Shown here: positions 45,178 to 56,388 of the stretch, in pieces
How the letters are laid out: every line of letters starts with the position of its first letter
How positions within the stretch are numbered: the first letter of the stretch is position 1
DNA from: Lunularia cruciata
Lineage: Eukaryota > Streptophyta > Marchantiopsida > Lunulariales > Lunulariaceae
Direction of reading: 5' to 3'
Assembly (NCBI GenBank): GCA_948567375.1
Contig: OX419757.1
Span: 31,310,001 to 31,374,000, forward strand
DNA length: 64,000 bases
Program-made: the position numbers and the translations under genes
The notes under the pieces: model-generated
What the model saw: only the letters and a program-made list of their open reading frames with translations
Told to the model about the DNA's origin: nothing
Databases searched by the model: none

Positions 45178-45420
45178 GGACAGCCTCGAGCTACATTTCC
45201 CACACTCATGAGTTTCCCAAGCTCTCATGCTTTTTGAGAGGGAGGACTTAGACTTGTTTGGGACTCACAGTTACAGCAGTTGGTGGAGCCCAATGCTGAT
45301 GAGAGAGAGCGGGCAATGGGTTTTTGCACTGGTATTACCGCTGTTCTAGCAGTGTAAGAGGCATCCAAGCGTCAGGTGTTAGGTTAGGCTATGGACCTGA
45401 ATTGTTTGACCTAGATTGTG
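45178..45420 (+). pseudogene. C5 cytosine DNA methyltransferase domain of C, C-terminal part
   Basis: Translation directly after element A continues the methyltransferase in the frame used before the insertion, with one GGAC target copy removed. It gives ATFPTLMSFPSSHAF, then NADERERAMGF and QVLG.AMDLNCLT. These are the motif IX/X region of C5 methyltransferases (ERERAMGF; LG.AMDLN.L). Stops: TGA at 45236, TAA at about 45353, TAG near 45386 and 45411; each fits one C-to-T change. The linker to RT follows immediately. Confidence 0.8.
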
Positions 45421-46690
45421 AGCCTTGGCTTGGTAGAGCAGCATAGGATGCGCTTGATAGGCATCACCACTCGGACACTTGTGAGCCTTGTGCCTATCAA
45501 GACGATTCAAGCACATGTTGGGGGCGATGGACCGAGTGGACATGGTATTCTTGGGACATATCCAGTAGCTACTAGGGAGAGTGGTCTACTTGGAGTCCAT
45601 CCAAGTGAGCATGGGCTACTTGGATTACACCCTTGGTCCACATGGGATGCAGCTAGAGGACGTGTGGAGCTTGCAGCCATAGTGGAGGGAGTTTTTCACA
45701 CAGAGGTTGGGACCTCTAGTGGTCGGGAGCATGACACTATTGATCCCAAGGGCCCAGTGTAGCAACCAATCAGTATGTATTCCACTCCTACTACAATTAC
45801 AAAGGATACTTGGGAGCCAGATCTTGGACCCAAGCTTAATGGAAAGGAAAGAGGGAGGGTTTGGAGGTTCTTGAGGAGTCACACGAGTTGTTTTGCCTTC
45901 AATATGAAGGATTTGGGTGCTCTAAAGGGACCTGGTATACGGATTGAGCTGACTAGCAACACACCAGTTTCCAACGTCCTTATTGATATAGTGATATGGA
46001 GAGGACATTGATTTAGAGCCGGAGTAATGACCTTTTTGAGGCTGGTTTGGTGGAGATTTCACATGGAGAGTATCCATCAGCGACAATGATGCCAGCCAAG
46101 AAGGATATGCATGGCAACTATACATATAGGCGGATGTGTGGAGATTACCGTCCTATCAACCAACAGACCAGGGCTGATTGGTATGCCATGCCTACACCAG
46201 AGGATATTTTTGATACGATTGGGCATGCAAAGATCTTCAATACTTTGGATCTTCAAGCGGGATATCATCAGTTGCCGATCAAGGAGGAGGATAAATCCAA
46301 GACAACATTTTGGGCTATTGATCCTCATGGTAAGGATGTGTTATATCAATGGAGGTTCTTACCATTTGGGTTAAAGAATGCTCTTGCTGAGTTCCAAAGG
46401 GTCATGGATAGGATCCTAGCTGGATTGGATTTTACTCGGTGCTATATTGATGATATTTTGGTTTATAGCACTATTGTGGAGGAGCATGAGAGACAGTTGT
46501 TGGAGGTGTTTGAGAGGTTGAGATCTCATGGACTCAGATTACATCTTGGGAAGTGGAGGTTCTTCCACGAGCAGGTTGAGTATTTAGGTCACACTATCTA
46601 CCCCGGAGGACTTGGTGTTCAGCAAACCAAGGTGGAGGCTATTGCACGTATTCCTTGGCCTACGGATATGAGCAGAGTGTGAGCATTCCT
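45421..46690 (+). pseudogene. C reverse transcriptase
   Basis: A linker with LGLHPWSTWD precedes the RT. ORFs 45418-45762, 45775-46011 and 46047-46682 lie in different frames. The RT core reads YTYRRMCGDYRPINQQT, TLDLQAGYHQL (catalytic Asp), WRFLPFGLKNALAEFQRVM and the active-site box RCYIDDILVYS (about 46440-46472). It then continues to YLGHTIYPGGL. The catalytic residues are intact, unlike most RTs in this window. The next codon after the 46682 stop continues into the RT connection region (FLGLANFYCHYV). Confidence 0.85.
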
Positions 46691-47390
46691 TGGGTTGGCA
46701 AACTTCTATTGCCACTATGTTAGAGGATTTAGTGACATTGCCAAGGCCTTGACGAAGCTGACCAAGCTTACACAAGAGTGGTGTTGGGAAGATGAGCAGG
46801 AGAGAGCTTTTGTAGAGGTCAAGGAGAGGTTGACATCTGCTCCTATTTTGAGAAGACCGATCAAGGGACAACCATTTCAGGTTCAAACTGATTGGAGTAT
46901 GTTGGGGCTTGGAGCATTGCTCATCCAGCATGATGATGAGGAAAAGGAGTTTGTGGTGGCCTATGCTAGTCACTCCAACAATTTAGTGGAGGCAAAGTAT
47001 AGTTCATATGAGGGAGAGTGCTTGGCAGCAGTTTGGGCAGTAGCACATTTTTTATGTTACCTATTTGGTAACCCCTTCACTCTCATCACTGATCATCAGC
47101 CGCTGAAGTGGTTGATGGAGTCCGACAAGCTTTCAAGGAAGCTTGCACAATGGGCTCTGATTTTATAGGAGTATGATTTCACAGTTGTTCACAGACCTGG
47201 AGTGGTGAACCGTGATGTAGATAGGTTGAGTAGAAACCCATGTCCCAGCCAGCATGATCAGATCGGAGCACGTTGGCATGGTGAGATAGATGAGAAAATG
47301 GTGCCAAGTTGGCATGCATTGGACTTTTTGTGTATATTTGTAGAGGCTTTAGTAGTGGTCTCTCTCAACACATACATGAGGAGTTATTGA
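46691..47390 (+). pseudogene. C RNase H and linker
   Basis: The connection NFYCHYVRGFSDIAKALTKL leads to RNase H: QTDWSMLGLGALL (first Asp), YSSYEGECLAAVWAV (Glu) and LITDHQPLKWLM (third Asp). A TAG at 47166 interrupts the frame before EYDFTVVHRPG. The segment NRDVDRLSRNP matches the usual HNVADALSR position. RNase H removes the RNA strand during cDNA synthesis. Confidence 0.8.
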
Positions 47391-47439
47391 GGTCACAAAT
47401 CCAAAGAGTGAAGATATTGGTACAATTCAACAAGACATT

Positions 47440-48470
47440 CATGATGATGTCTTAGTGATGGACTATCTTTGCACTGGTGTTGTGGGTGGCACAGTTGGGG
47501 CCAAGGAGAGAGCCTGTGTTCTTTAGCAAGCCAAACGGTTCAGATTGGAGGGTAGACACCTTTTGCATGTATGGGAGGATGGTAGAGTGCGAGTAGTACC
47601 ACTTCCATCTCAGAGACCACAATTGGTCCGTCATGCTCATGAGGAGCTAGGACATTTTGGAGTAAAATGTATGTATAGCTTACTCCAAAGTCATTATTGG
47701 TGGCGCAGTATGCAGACCGTGGTACAACAGTTTGTTGCCAGATGTGTGGTGTGTGACCAAGTTAGATCATCATTCAATGCTCATACGCCATAGTTACACC
47801 CATTACCTATCATGGGATTGGGTTACCATTGGAGTTTGGACTTCACCGGACCTTTACCGCTGACTGTGAGACATCATTGGTATGTTTTGGTGATGGTGGA
47901 GCACTTCTCCAAGTGGATTGAGTTGGTGGCACTTCCTGACAAGTCTAGTCAAGAGACAGCTTACTCATTCCTGGATCGAGTTCTTAGTCATCTTGGTGCA
48001 CCAACTGAGGTTTTGACTGATCAGGGTACAGATTTCTTGGGGGAGTTTCAGATCTTGTGTGACAAGGCCTTGATTGATCATCATACTACATCCCGAGATC
48101 ACCTTGAGGCAAATGGCTTAGCAGAGAGAGTGGTTCAGATGGTGAAGAGAGGATTACAAAAGTATGGTTTGCAGAGAGGCCACTTGAGAGATTGGGATCT
48201 CCAATTACCTTGGTTGGCCATGGGCTATCGGTTCAGCCATCAAGCCTCCTTAGCATCCTTATCTCAATACTTTCTGTTCTATGGACGAGATCCAGATTTA
48301 CCTGCAGCCATTCATCAAGATGCTACTATAGTTTTGGACTTGGATGATCCCAATGTATGGATGAGCGTATGTTCTCAACAGGCAGAGATCTTTCAGAGAG
48401 TGATGCCAATAGCCTTTGAGAACTTGGTGATTGCTTAGCATAGAAATACTTTACGCTATGCTACCATTTG
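47440..48470 (+). pseudogene. C integrase
   Basis: The HHCC zinc finger is HAHEELGHFGVKCM with CVVCDQV (about 47632-47762). The DDE core is in one clean frame (47812-48438): WSLDFTGPL (first Asp), LTDQGTDFLGEF (second Asp) and EANGLAERVVQM (Glu). This triad is intact. A TAG at 47791 separates zinc finger and core. The C-terminal part includes FHPGNYVYLH (48500-48530). This is not a chromodomain integrase; the C-terminal reader position is taken by a PHD finger. Confidence 0.85.
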
Positions 48471-48489
48471 AGGAGGAGGTTATAGACCC

Positions 48490-48870
48490 TTGATCCGTCA
48501 ATTTCATCCAGGCAACTATGTATATCTACATCAGACAGCACCAATGACACTTGATGTTTCTACATGCCGCACTATCTTGAGAGTGCGTGAGGTTTTGCCA
48601 TCTGGAGTCCTTGTGTTAGAAGGACGTTGTTTGGAAGGATCATGTGCACAATTATGCGCCATGCCACCTCCCAAACATTGATGGTACTATGCACCCAAGC
48701 TTGGCACTTGTACGTGCAAGCTTGAGGTGTATGTTATGTGGCTCTTCTGGTGGAGCTGCTACTATGTTAGTGTGTGATAGCTATTCGAGAGGATGGCATA
48801 TGGCATGTATGACTCCTCCCCTCATGGTGGCTCCTCAAGGACAGTGGTTATGTCCTAGATGTACTTGACC
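48490..48870 (+). pseudogene. C integrase tail and C-terminal PHD finger
   Basis: After the beta-rich tail (VREVLPSGVLVLEG) the frame changes between 48620 and 48644. The next frame encodes ASLRCMLCGSSGGAA, TMLVCDSYSRGWHMACM and GQWLCPRCT, then stops at 48868. This is the C4-H-C3 layout of a PHD zinc finger: Cys at 48728 and 48737, Cys at 48773, Tyr at 48782 where the fourth Cys is expected, then GWH, AC, LC and PRC. TGT to TAT (one G-to-A change) explains the Tyr. PHD fingers read histone H3 tails, so this may have steered integration; that is inference. Confidence 0.8.
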
Positions 48871-49037
48871 TATAGCTAGTTCATTCTTTATATGGTATAG
48901 ATTGCAGACAGGCGACTAACGATGGAGCTCCATAGCACCCGGCCTCTTGATCTTTGCCCATTAGAGGGTATACCATATACTTAGAGTAGATGGCTATCTG
49001 GAGTTAGAGGGGCCTAACCGCCAGCTAGGGGGGCGAT
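48871..49037 (+). other. 3' untranslated region and polypurine tract of C
   Basis: AGGGGGGCGA at about 49026-49035 lies directly before TGTGGCACTT and is the best polypurine tract candidate for plus-strand priming. Confidence 0.5.
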
Positions 49038-49698
49038 TGTGGCACTTTAGAGTCTATGTATGACTTATGTGTGAGTTGTGCTTCTATAGTGTATGATGTT
49101 GACATCGATGTATGTTGTGTAGCGATGTATATACACATGACAACTGTCATGCCATTTGTAGTGTTGCATCTAGATGCTCAAACACTGGAGTTCTAGTGAT
49201 AGTAGTTAGAGTTATTTCAGCAGTTTCTCTTAGACTACTTTCCGATAGTCAGATTTTGTGTTTGGATTACTGACTTCACGGTGGGGCCCACCGTCACTTT
49301 GCACCGTTTGCACCGTCAAGTGTGCCATCAGCGGGACCGTTAGGGTTTCAGAGCTAGCTTGAGTCCAGGGGGTATAGTTTTGAAGTGAGCTCCAGAGAGC
49401 TCACTTCTTTGATGTTGAGCCTTCAAGTTCTTGGCTATGTTGGACAAAGGCCGATGAGCGTCACCTGGATTCTTTATGCTTGAGTGGGTGTGGCTTGACT
49501 GTAATCATTGCCCAGTTGTTGGTAGTTTATAGAGTGACAGATCAAGTATTGATCTGAGTTGTGTTGAGTTGAGAGTGGTAAGCAATCTGATTATTGTGGC
49601 ACTTTAGAGTCTATGTATGACTTATATGTGAGTTGTGCTTCTATAGTGTATGATGTTGACAGCAATGTATGTTGTGTAGCAATGTATATATGCACAAC
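49038..49698 (+). repeat. Right LTR region of C, arranged X-Y-X'
   Basis: Segment X (49038-49144, TGTGGCAC to GACAAC, TATA at 49128-49133) is followed by Y (49145-49592, matching the left LTR part) and then by a second copy X' (about 49593-49698). X and X' differ at a few bases. TSD-like AGGCC follows at 49699. Confidence 0.8.
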
Positions 49699-52600
49699 AG
49701 GCCTTATAAAATCTATGCAAAACTGCAAATGAAGTCATGCATTTGGATTTAAACTTTTGACTTTCAGCAATCCGAGTGTTGAGATGGTAACTTAGGCTAT
49801 TATGTTTTGTCTTCTAATTTGTGTTTAAAGTCAATCATGAAATAAGATATGTTCATTGCAAGAGATGCATGTCTGTCTATCTACAGATATTAGCCATGAC
49901 AAACAACCTAAAGTCAAGCAAAATAGGCAGATCTCTCTTAGCAAGTTTGTATGTTAAGTAAAAATAGCTCCATATTGGGTATCCAATTGACTAAAGTTGT
50001 GCTTTGATCTTGTAGATGATCTCCTAAAGTCCTTCCTTAAGTCATAATGAGTTCCAATCATTGGAAGGTGATCTTATTTTCCAATCTTCTATTGTACCTA
50101 TCTTTTTTTAATTAGCAACAACATTGAGGTATCTCTAGAAATGGCCTTAGAAAATCTATGGAAAGTTGTATATGAAATTGTGTGTGTTGGATCTATTCTA
50201 GAGATTATTCCATCTAATAATCCAAGTCTTATGTTTCCACACTTTGCATACAATCAAGAGGTTATAGAGATCAATAAATTAAAGGACATTTTGCTTCATT
50301 ATTGCTTCTCTATACTACCTCTCACAAAACATAACATAAATTCATTGTAAATGTAATATTCTTTGAGGCTACTCTAAAAAGAGTATTATGCATCATTAAC
50401 TACTATAATACATATTTTAAACTATTCAAAAAATGGCACCACATAATAGTAAGTGATTTTAAATCAGCTACATAAAGTACCAAGCCACATTTTATTCACA
50501 AAATGATTTCCATATAGAAGCAATTCTCTTCAAATCAACTACATAAACAACTGCAATCATGAAGCTACATACTACTAGTTGGGTTAAGTCACAATGCACA
50601 CGTAACTACCTAAATTATTGCATCTAAAACGTACTACTATCTTGCATTTCTCTCAAACTTAATGACAAAGAACTTTTGAACAAGAGCAAAGGATATTCAA
50701 ATTTATTCATACCTAGTGGTGAAGCCATTGGTAACAATTGGTTTACATAATGTGTCAAAAATAGCTTGCATATGACAAAGTCTTTTGGTTTTTGATTAAT
50801 TTGCAAGTTAATTACATTACCATAATTAGAAATATTATCATGAGATTTATCTTTTGTATGAGATTATATGTACAAAGTCAAGCTTTCAATTTTTTTGGAT
50901 CCTCTATTCTTTGATTCTCTTTTACAAATTATTACTTCCAATATAATTGAACTTGTTTCACCAAAGTATTATTCATCATGTATTAACAAAACTACATAAA
51001 AAAATGAATGTGAATCTAATTGATGCTTGCTTCTCAACTTTGGTATGAGATCAATGAATAAGCTCCAAATGTTGAATGTATATACCAGGTAGGAAACCAA
51101 GCCTAATAATATCCTCTTAAGAGAAAGAAAATGGAATTCTAAGAACTAAGAGTCCATGAGAGAAGATCAAGCAAAAAGGTACAAGGAAGAAGCACAAAAA
51201 TTCCATGCAACAACACTATGGCAAAGCAAAGGGACAAATCAAAGTAATTTATTTTCTGATTTGTGTGATATTGGACCTCCAATAGTATGTTTGGAAGATG
51301 GAAGGATGTCTTAATTGTGATAGGAACTACTACCATTTTTTTTTGTTTATGAAGACCTAATTCCTAAAAGCACTATAAAATAACTAAGATTATTTATCTG
51401 AAATATGAGGTAAGCATGGTTAGCAAGATAATTAGCTCCTCTTCTCCATAAGGAATTTGGTGTTGCCTCTTAAAGGAGACTCTTAAAATGATGATGAAGA
51501 TGCACACAAATCTCAAAAGCCAAGGACACAAAAGCATAAGACAATAACCATGGTGCATAAGTTCATCCTTGTCCTTAATGGTAATGGTTGTTTTTTCTCC
51601 CACTTAGATAGATTGGTGATCATCACATCCAACAATCTAATAAAGTATGTTCTCCATACACAAAATTCAATATATTTTCTCTTATATGTAGAGGAGGAAT
51701 TCCAAGCAAGTCCAACGACTCAATTTGTACTTAAGAATATGCAGATCATAGGATTTGTGCTATTTTGTCTTGGATAGCATTATAAACTCTAATGTGCTCT
51801 CCAACTAAAGCACATCATAAAATTTACATGCCATGGATTTTGTATTAAGATCCATAAGTGCATAGGTTTAGAAGAACTAAAAGTGTTTTGTATGGTAGAC
51901 CTAAATGCAGATTGAGTGTCATAAACTCCTTAGATGCAAAAGTCCTCAACCACAAGAGTCAAGCTTGGAGCATCTCCCTCTACAAGAAGATCTTAGCTTT
52001 ATAAAGTAAAGATACATCAATGAGGATACTAGTAAGTGTATGAGTGCACATATGGTAATTAAGATCCACTTGAATCTTCCTAAAGTCTAAGAATAAAAAG
52101 TTTTCAAAAGTAGAGTGTATTATGCAATGCTAGATAATAAGTTAGTATGATGGTAATATCAAATGTATGTAGACTTGATAGGAGTATATCCATGGATGTG
52201 TAAGTAAATACCAAGTAAGATGCTCTAGAGATATAACATCTTGTCAAAATGAAGTAGGTCACTTATGTGTTCTCCAAATAGGGGAGTAAATAAGCTTGAG
52301 CTATGGCTTGTACAAAAGTGTTACAGATGAACAAGGTCATCCTCTCCTAGAAGAGAGCCCAAAACCTAAACTTCTTATTTGAAATTGGAACCTTGGTGGA
52401 AAATCCAACAGAAGGAGGACTACTCATGGACTCCAAATCTTATATCTACAAGTTTGGACTTATAAACCCAAGGTCTTCAAGCTAAAGTTGGACAAAGCTC
52501 TAACTACATTCTCCAAAGACCCCATATGTGAGTTTTAACAAAAAGTGAGAATAAGAGGCATGATAGAAAAGCAGCTACAACTTTGAGGGTCATGGAGTGA

Positions 52601-55600
52601 GCAATGTTAAATAAAGGCAACTTAAGGAATCTTAGGAATCTCCAACTTAAGGAATCTCCTTGGCAAATGCTAGTTGTGTGAAACTCATGTTGTTGTATGG
52701 TGATTATCCAACAATAGTGTCTTTATGTCATAAAAGGTCTACACAAAATGAAATCAAGAGGGGATTTTGATACACTATCGGACAAAGAGCACAAAACTAA
52801 GTAGAGCATGAAATGACATTGAATGTATTTGAGATATCAACTTGGACAACCAACTAGTCAAAATTGAGATCTAAGGATGCTCAAATTCCAACAATAACAA
52901 TCTTATAACCTCTTGGAGTAACCACACAAAAATGAAATGGAGACCAAAGGTAAAAAGGAGTTTTGAGTTATCAATGAATAGTATGTGAGACTAAACATAA
53001 GAAACCATCTCCAATAGCAATGGAGGAAACACTAGATGTCTCCATTGAAAGAGAAAGGAGACAAGAATCACTAAGTAATGTATAGCTCTAAGAGACACTA
53101 AACTGAAGGCAATGCATTGATAAAGAAGCAAACCAACGAAGAAAACTAGAATTTAGATGACCATATAGATGCTAAAAAATAATCCTAACTACACTTAGTA
53201 TTGCACTATTAAGTAACATGAAGAATGGAATAATGCATGAGCAAAGATAGACTCCATAAGTTGTACTTCCTCATCTAGGTGATAGTCATGCATGAAGGAA
53301 ATAAATTCATAAGTGGCAAGTGGATGGAGACTCTATAAAGTAAATAAATTATCAATGGAAAAAGAGGTTAGTCTAGAGGATCATAGCTCTTAGACAATAC
53401 ATCTATACTCAGGTACCTGACCTAACATCAAGGAAGGAAAAAGATGATGATGTATTGGATATAAAGTGTGGAACTATAGAGACTCCATGTAATCTCTTGG
53501 TATCTTGATGCACTCAAATAGGCTAGGAGTAATGTTCATAGAAAAAGGCCTAATAAGATCCAAGAGTTGGCCATGGGGTTGGCCATTAGTTATCTTTGAA
53601 AATGGCCATCTCCCTTGGCCATTTGCAAAGATAGCTAATAGTAATGAAGAGAGCATTAAGCCCTTACATGGCATAAAGATCCTAGTATACATATGTGATC
53701 TAGGTAAATTGAGGAAAAAAAAATTAAAATAGGATAAAGATCATGTAAACAAGAGTGAGAGTCTAGTAAGGCTTGAATAGATATGATTGGAGTGTGAGGA
53801 AGTTCTAGAGTAGGAAGAAAAGTGACCTTTTTCTCTTGTATGTAAATATCAAGATCTTTATCTATGTTGTACTAAGGTAATCTCTACCTATAGATAATCT
53901 AGACAAGATTGTATATGCTTAGGAGGATCATGAATAGAGGTGACAAAGGGTGTGAGCTTTCCCATAGGTTAAGTAACACATATAGAGTCATCTATTGGTT
54001 ATAGACAAAGTTTTTGTTGCTAGAATTGAAGATACTTCATTTATATCAATTATAGAACCTAATCAATTATAGAAGTATATTGAAAAATAATAAGATATAC
54101 TCCCAAATTTCACATAAGAGTTATTGAGTGCTAGATGAGAGTATCACCTATGGTTTTCCATCCCAAGTCCATGTGCAGAAGAACAAAAATAAACCATCAT
54201 AAGAGTACAATTGAAAGTATCTCCACATACAAAATTACAAGGAGATAAATGTAGACAAAATATACCATGAATATGAATTGAAAACCAAAGACAAGGAATA
54301 TAAGGAGAAACCGATGTAAGATAATAAACAACAAATGAAATATTTTTTATGTGAGAGGTGCCTATTTATGACCAAAGGAAATTGCCACTCCTCCAAACAC
54401 ACCCTACTCTTAGGTTTAATTATCACTATAAACTAAGTATCACTCACAACACTTGATGTAAGTCCAATGATATTCACAATCCAAACCACACTCTTCATTT
54501 CTAACTCAAATCTAAAAAACACCACCTAATTCCTTACTCAAATCCAAAAACCACTAGAGCTTGAAATCTTCTTGTTTCCTTAAACACTACTCAATCACAA
54601 AAACTCACCTAATTTCAATTTGCAAATCAATATTATCCCCAAAAAATTTCCATTGTGATACCTCTATTGTGAAAGATGCCATTGCATAAATTTCTCTAGA
54701 ATAAGCATAACGTATGCAATAGCAAAATTAGACTACACAACCTATTCAAGCATTTGGATCCTTGTTGTTATGTTGAATCAATTCAAAGCTAAGATGCACT
54801 TTGACATTGTGAGGGTAGAAATTTTGATTTTTTCCCATTTTCTTGGTTCCAATTTGCTATTGGAGCTAGCTTGAATTGCTCATTTAGCTCACTCAACTCC
54901 AGTTGCTCAACTCAATAACTTTTCAATGCTCCAATACTTGCCAAAGTGCTTGTAGCATGCTCCAACACTCAACAAAGCCTTATATATTGAATGGAATTAG
55001 AATTAGCTTACTTAATCCCAAATTTTTTGAGTGTAATTTCTCCATACCATAGCTTACCAATACTCACTTCAATGAAATCCATACTCTAAGACTTACCAAC
55101 ACTTAAAGTGTGCTCAACTTTGAATCATGTAGCTCAAATTGCTCAACTCCCTTAGTTTGCAAACACTTATATTTAAGGAATTTTTACGAATGCTTGTTGT
55201 GCTTTAATGCTCAAACTGTTGACCATCAAATTTCTCATTCCAATTGCTTGAAACATTTAGCTCCATAGCTCACCTCAATCCAACTTAGAATGTGGCACCT
55301 TAAAATATTTGGTTAAATGATAAAACTTGGATATTATTTTTTGTATTATGGAAATCTGGTTCAAATGTATGAGTGTGCAATACTTTATCTTGCCTTGTGA
55401 AAATAGAAATTGTAACAAAGGTGGAACATTCAAGGCTAAGATTATCCTTTTTACTCATAATTTTTCCTTGAACTATTTATGTTATTGTTGGTATTTGATG
55501 CTCAAATAAAAATTGAAATTTAGTATTACTAGACCATCCAAAAACCAATAATATCAAGTACTTTTATGATTTTTTCTATTACTAGACTATTGCATGTCCT

Positions 55601-55919
55601 CTATCCATAACAAACTCCTACAAAAAGTCCAATTCTATCATCCATTAAAGACCAAAAAGCGTCTGTGTATTTGCCATAATACCTAAACCATCAATTGCTA
55701 AGGCCAATAAAATAGCACCGCTTAGGACCACTATATGATCTAAGTCTTATTTATATTTTAAAAATTATATATGAGTATTCTTTACAAAATATTAGAAATA
55801 AAGCACATTGAAAAATAGTAAAGTGATAAAGATATTCTTTTCTTTACTAGTAGTGATTTCTTATGCAATCTTTGTTAGATATATTTACATTCTGATATAT
55901 AGTTCAATATATCTCCAAG
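49699..55919. other. AT-rich region without recognisable genes
   Basis: I read all frames and found no transposase, RT or other domain; all open frames are under 80 codons. Sequence around 54480-55300 has many short direct repeats such as GCTCAACTC and CTTACCAA and looks like decayed repeat. Only the hairpin at 53585 stands out. Confidence 0.5.
53585..53639. repeat. 24-bp imperfect inverted repeat, 7-nt loop
   Basis: Arms 53585-53608 and 53616-53639 pair with two mismatches around TCTCCCT. GGCCAT also occurs twice just upstream. Confidence 0.85.
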
Positions 55920-56388
55920 TATAGAAGACCAAGACCAAAGAGAGAAATAGGAGAATGGAATATCACATTGGGAGACTTGGGTGTGGGAAAATCCAAATGC
56001 CTAACATGAGCTTTGGCTTTGGTATTTATAAGGAGCATACAAGGCTCTTGAGAAGCTTCTCAAGAAGTTTCATTAAGTTGCTTTCTTAGAATCCAAGCCA
56101 AGTTAACAATGAAGCTTCTCAAGAGGCATCCTTCTAGAAATTGTCTACTTGATATGCAAGCTAAGCTAGTTGGAACCTTCTAGAAGCTTTTAGAAACTAT
56201 CTACTTGGGATGCAAGGTAAGCTAGTTGGGAAGCTTCCTCCTAGAATTTGCCACTTGGTATGAATGTTATTCAATACTTGGAAGGTACTAGGTAGCTTCC
56301 TTGTTACTGCTAGAATATTCTAGGCTAATTTGGCCTATTTGCTACTTCATTAGCCTTGACTAACTTGTCAATAAACTCCATTGTTACA
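55920..56388 (-). repeat. 3' LTR of F
   Basis: Plus-strand ends TATAGAAGACC and TTGTTACA. It contains TTCTAGAA (56132-56139) and AGAATATTCT (56312-56321). A purine-rich GGGAGAATA (minus) next to it is the polypurine tract. Confidence 0.8.

Larger units (their letters stand above)
25434..49698 (+). mobile_element. Ty3/gypsy element C carrying a cytosine methyltransferase and a PHD finger
   Basis: Element C is about 9.9 kb once nested element A (30798-45177) and one GGAC copy are discounted. It is bounded by AGGCC at 25429-25433 and 49699-49703. Order on the plus strand: LTR part, gag with two zinc knuckles, protease, C5 cytosine methyltransferase, RT, RNase H, integrase, PHD finger, polypurine tract, LTR. 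LTR parts at the two ends differ at about 38 of 448 positions by my count, mostly transitions, so this is an old insertion. Stops and frameshifts occur in most domains. Confidence 0.85.

Noticed and set aside
49699-55919. Possible decayed Ty1/copia element or host gene
   Set aside because: No RT, integrase, protease or exon-like pattern could be read in any frame.
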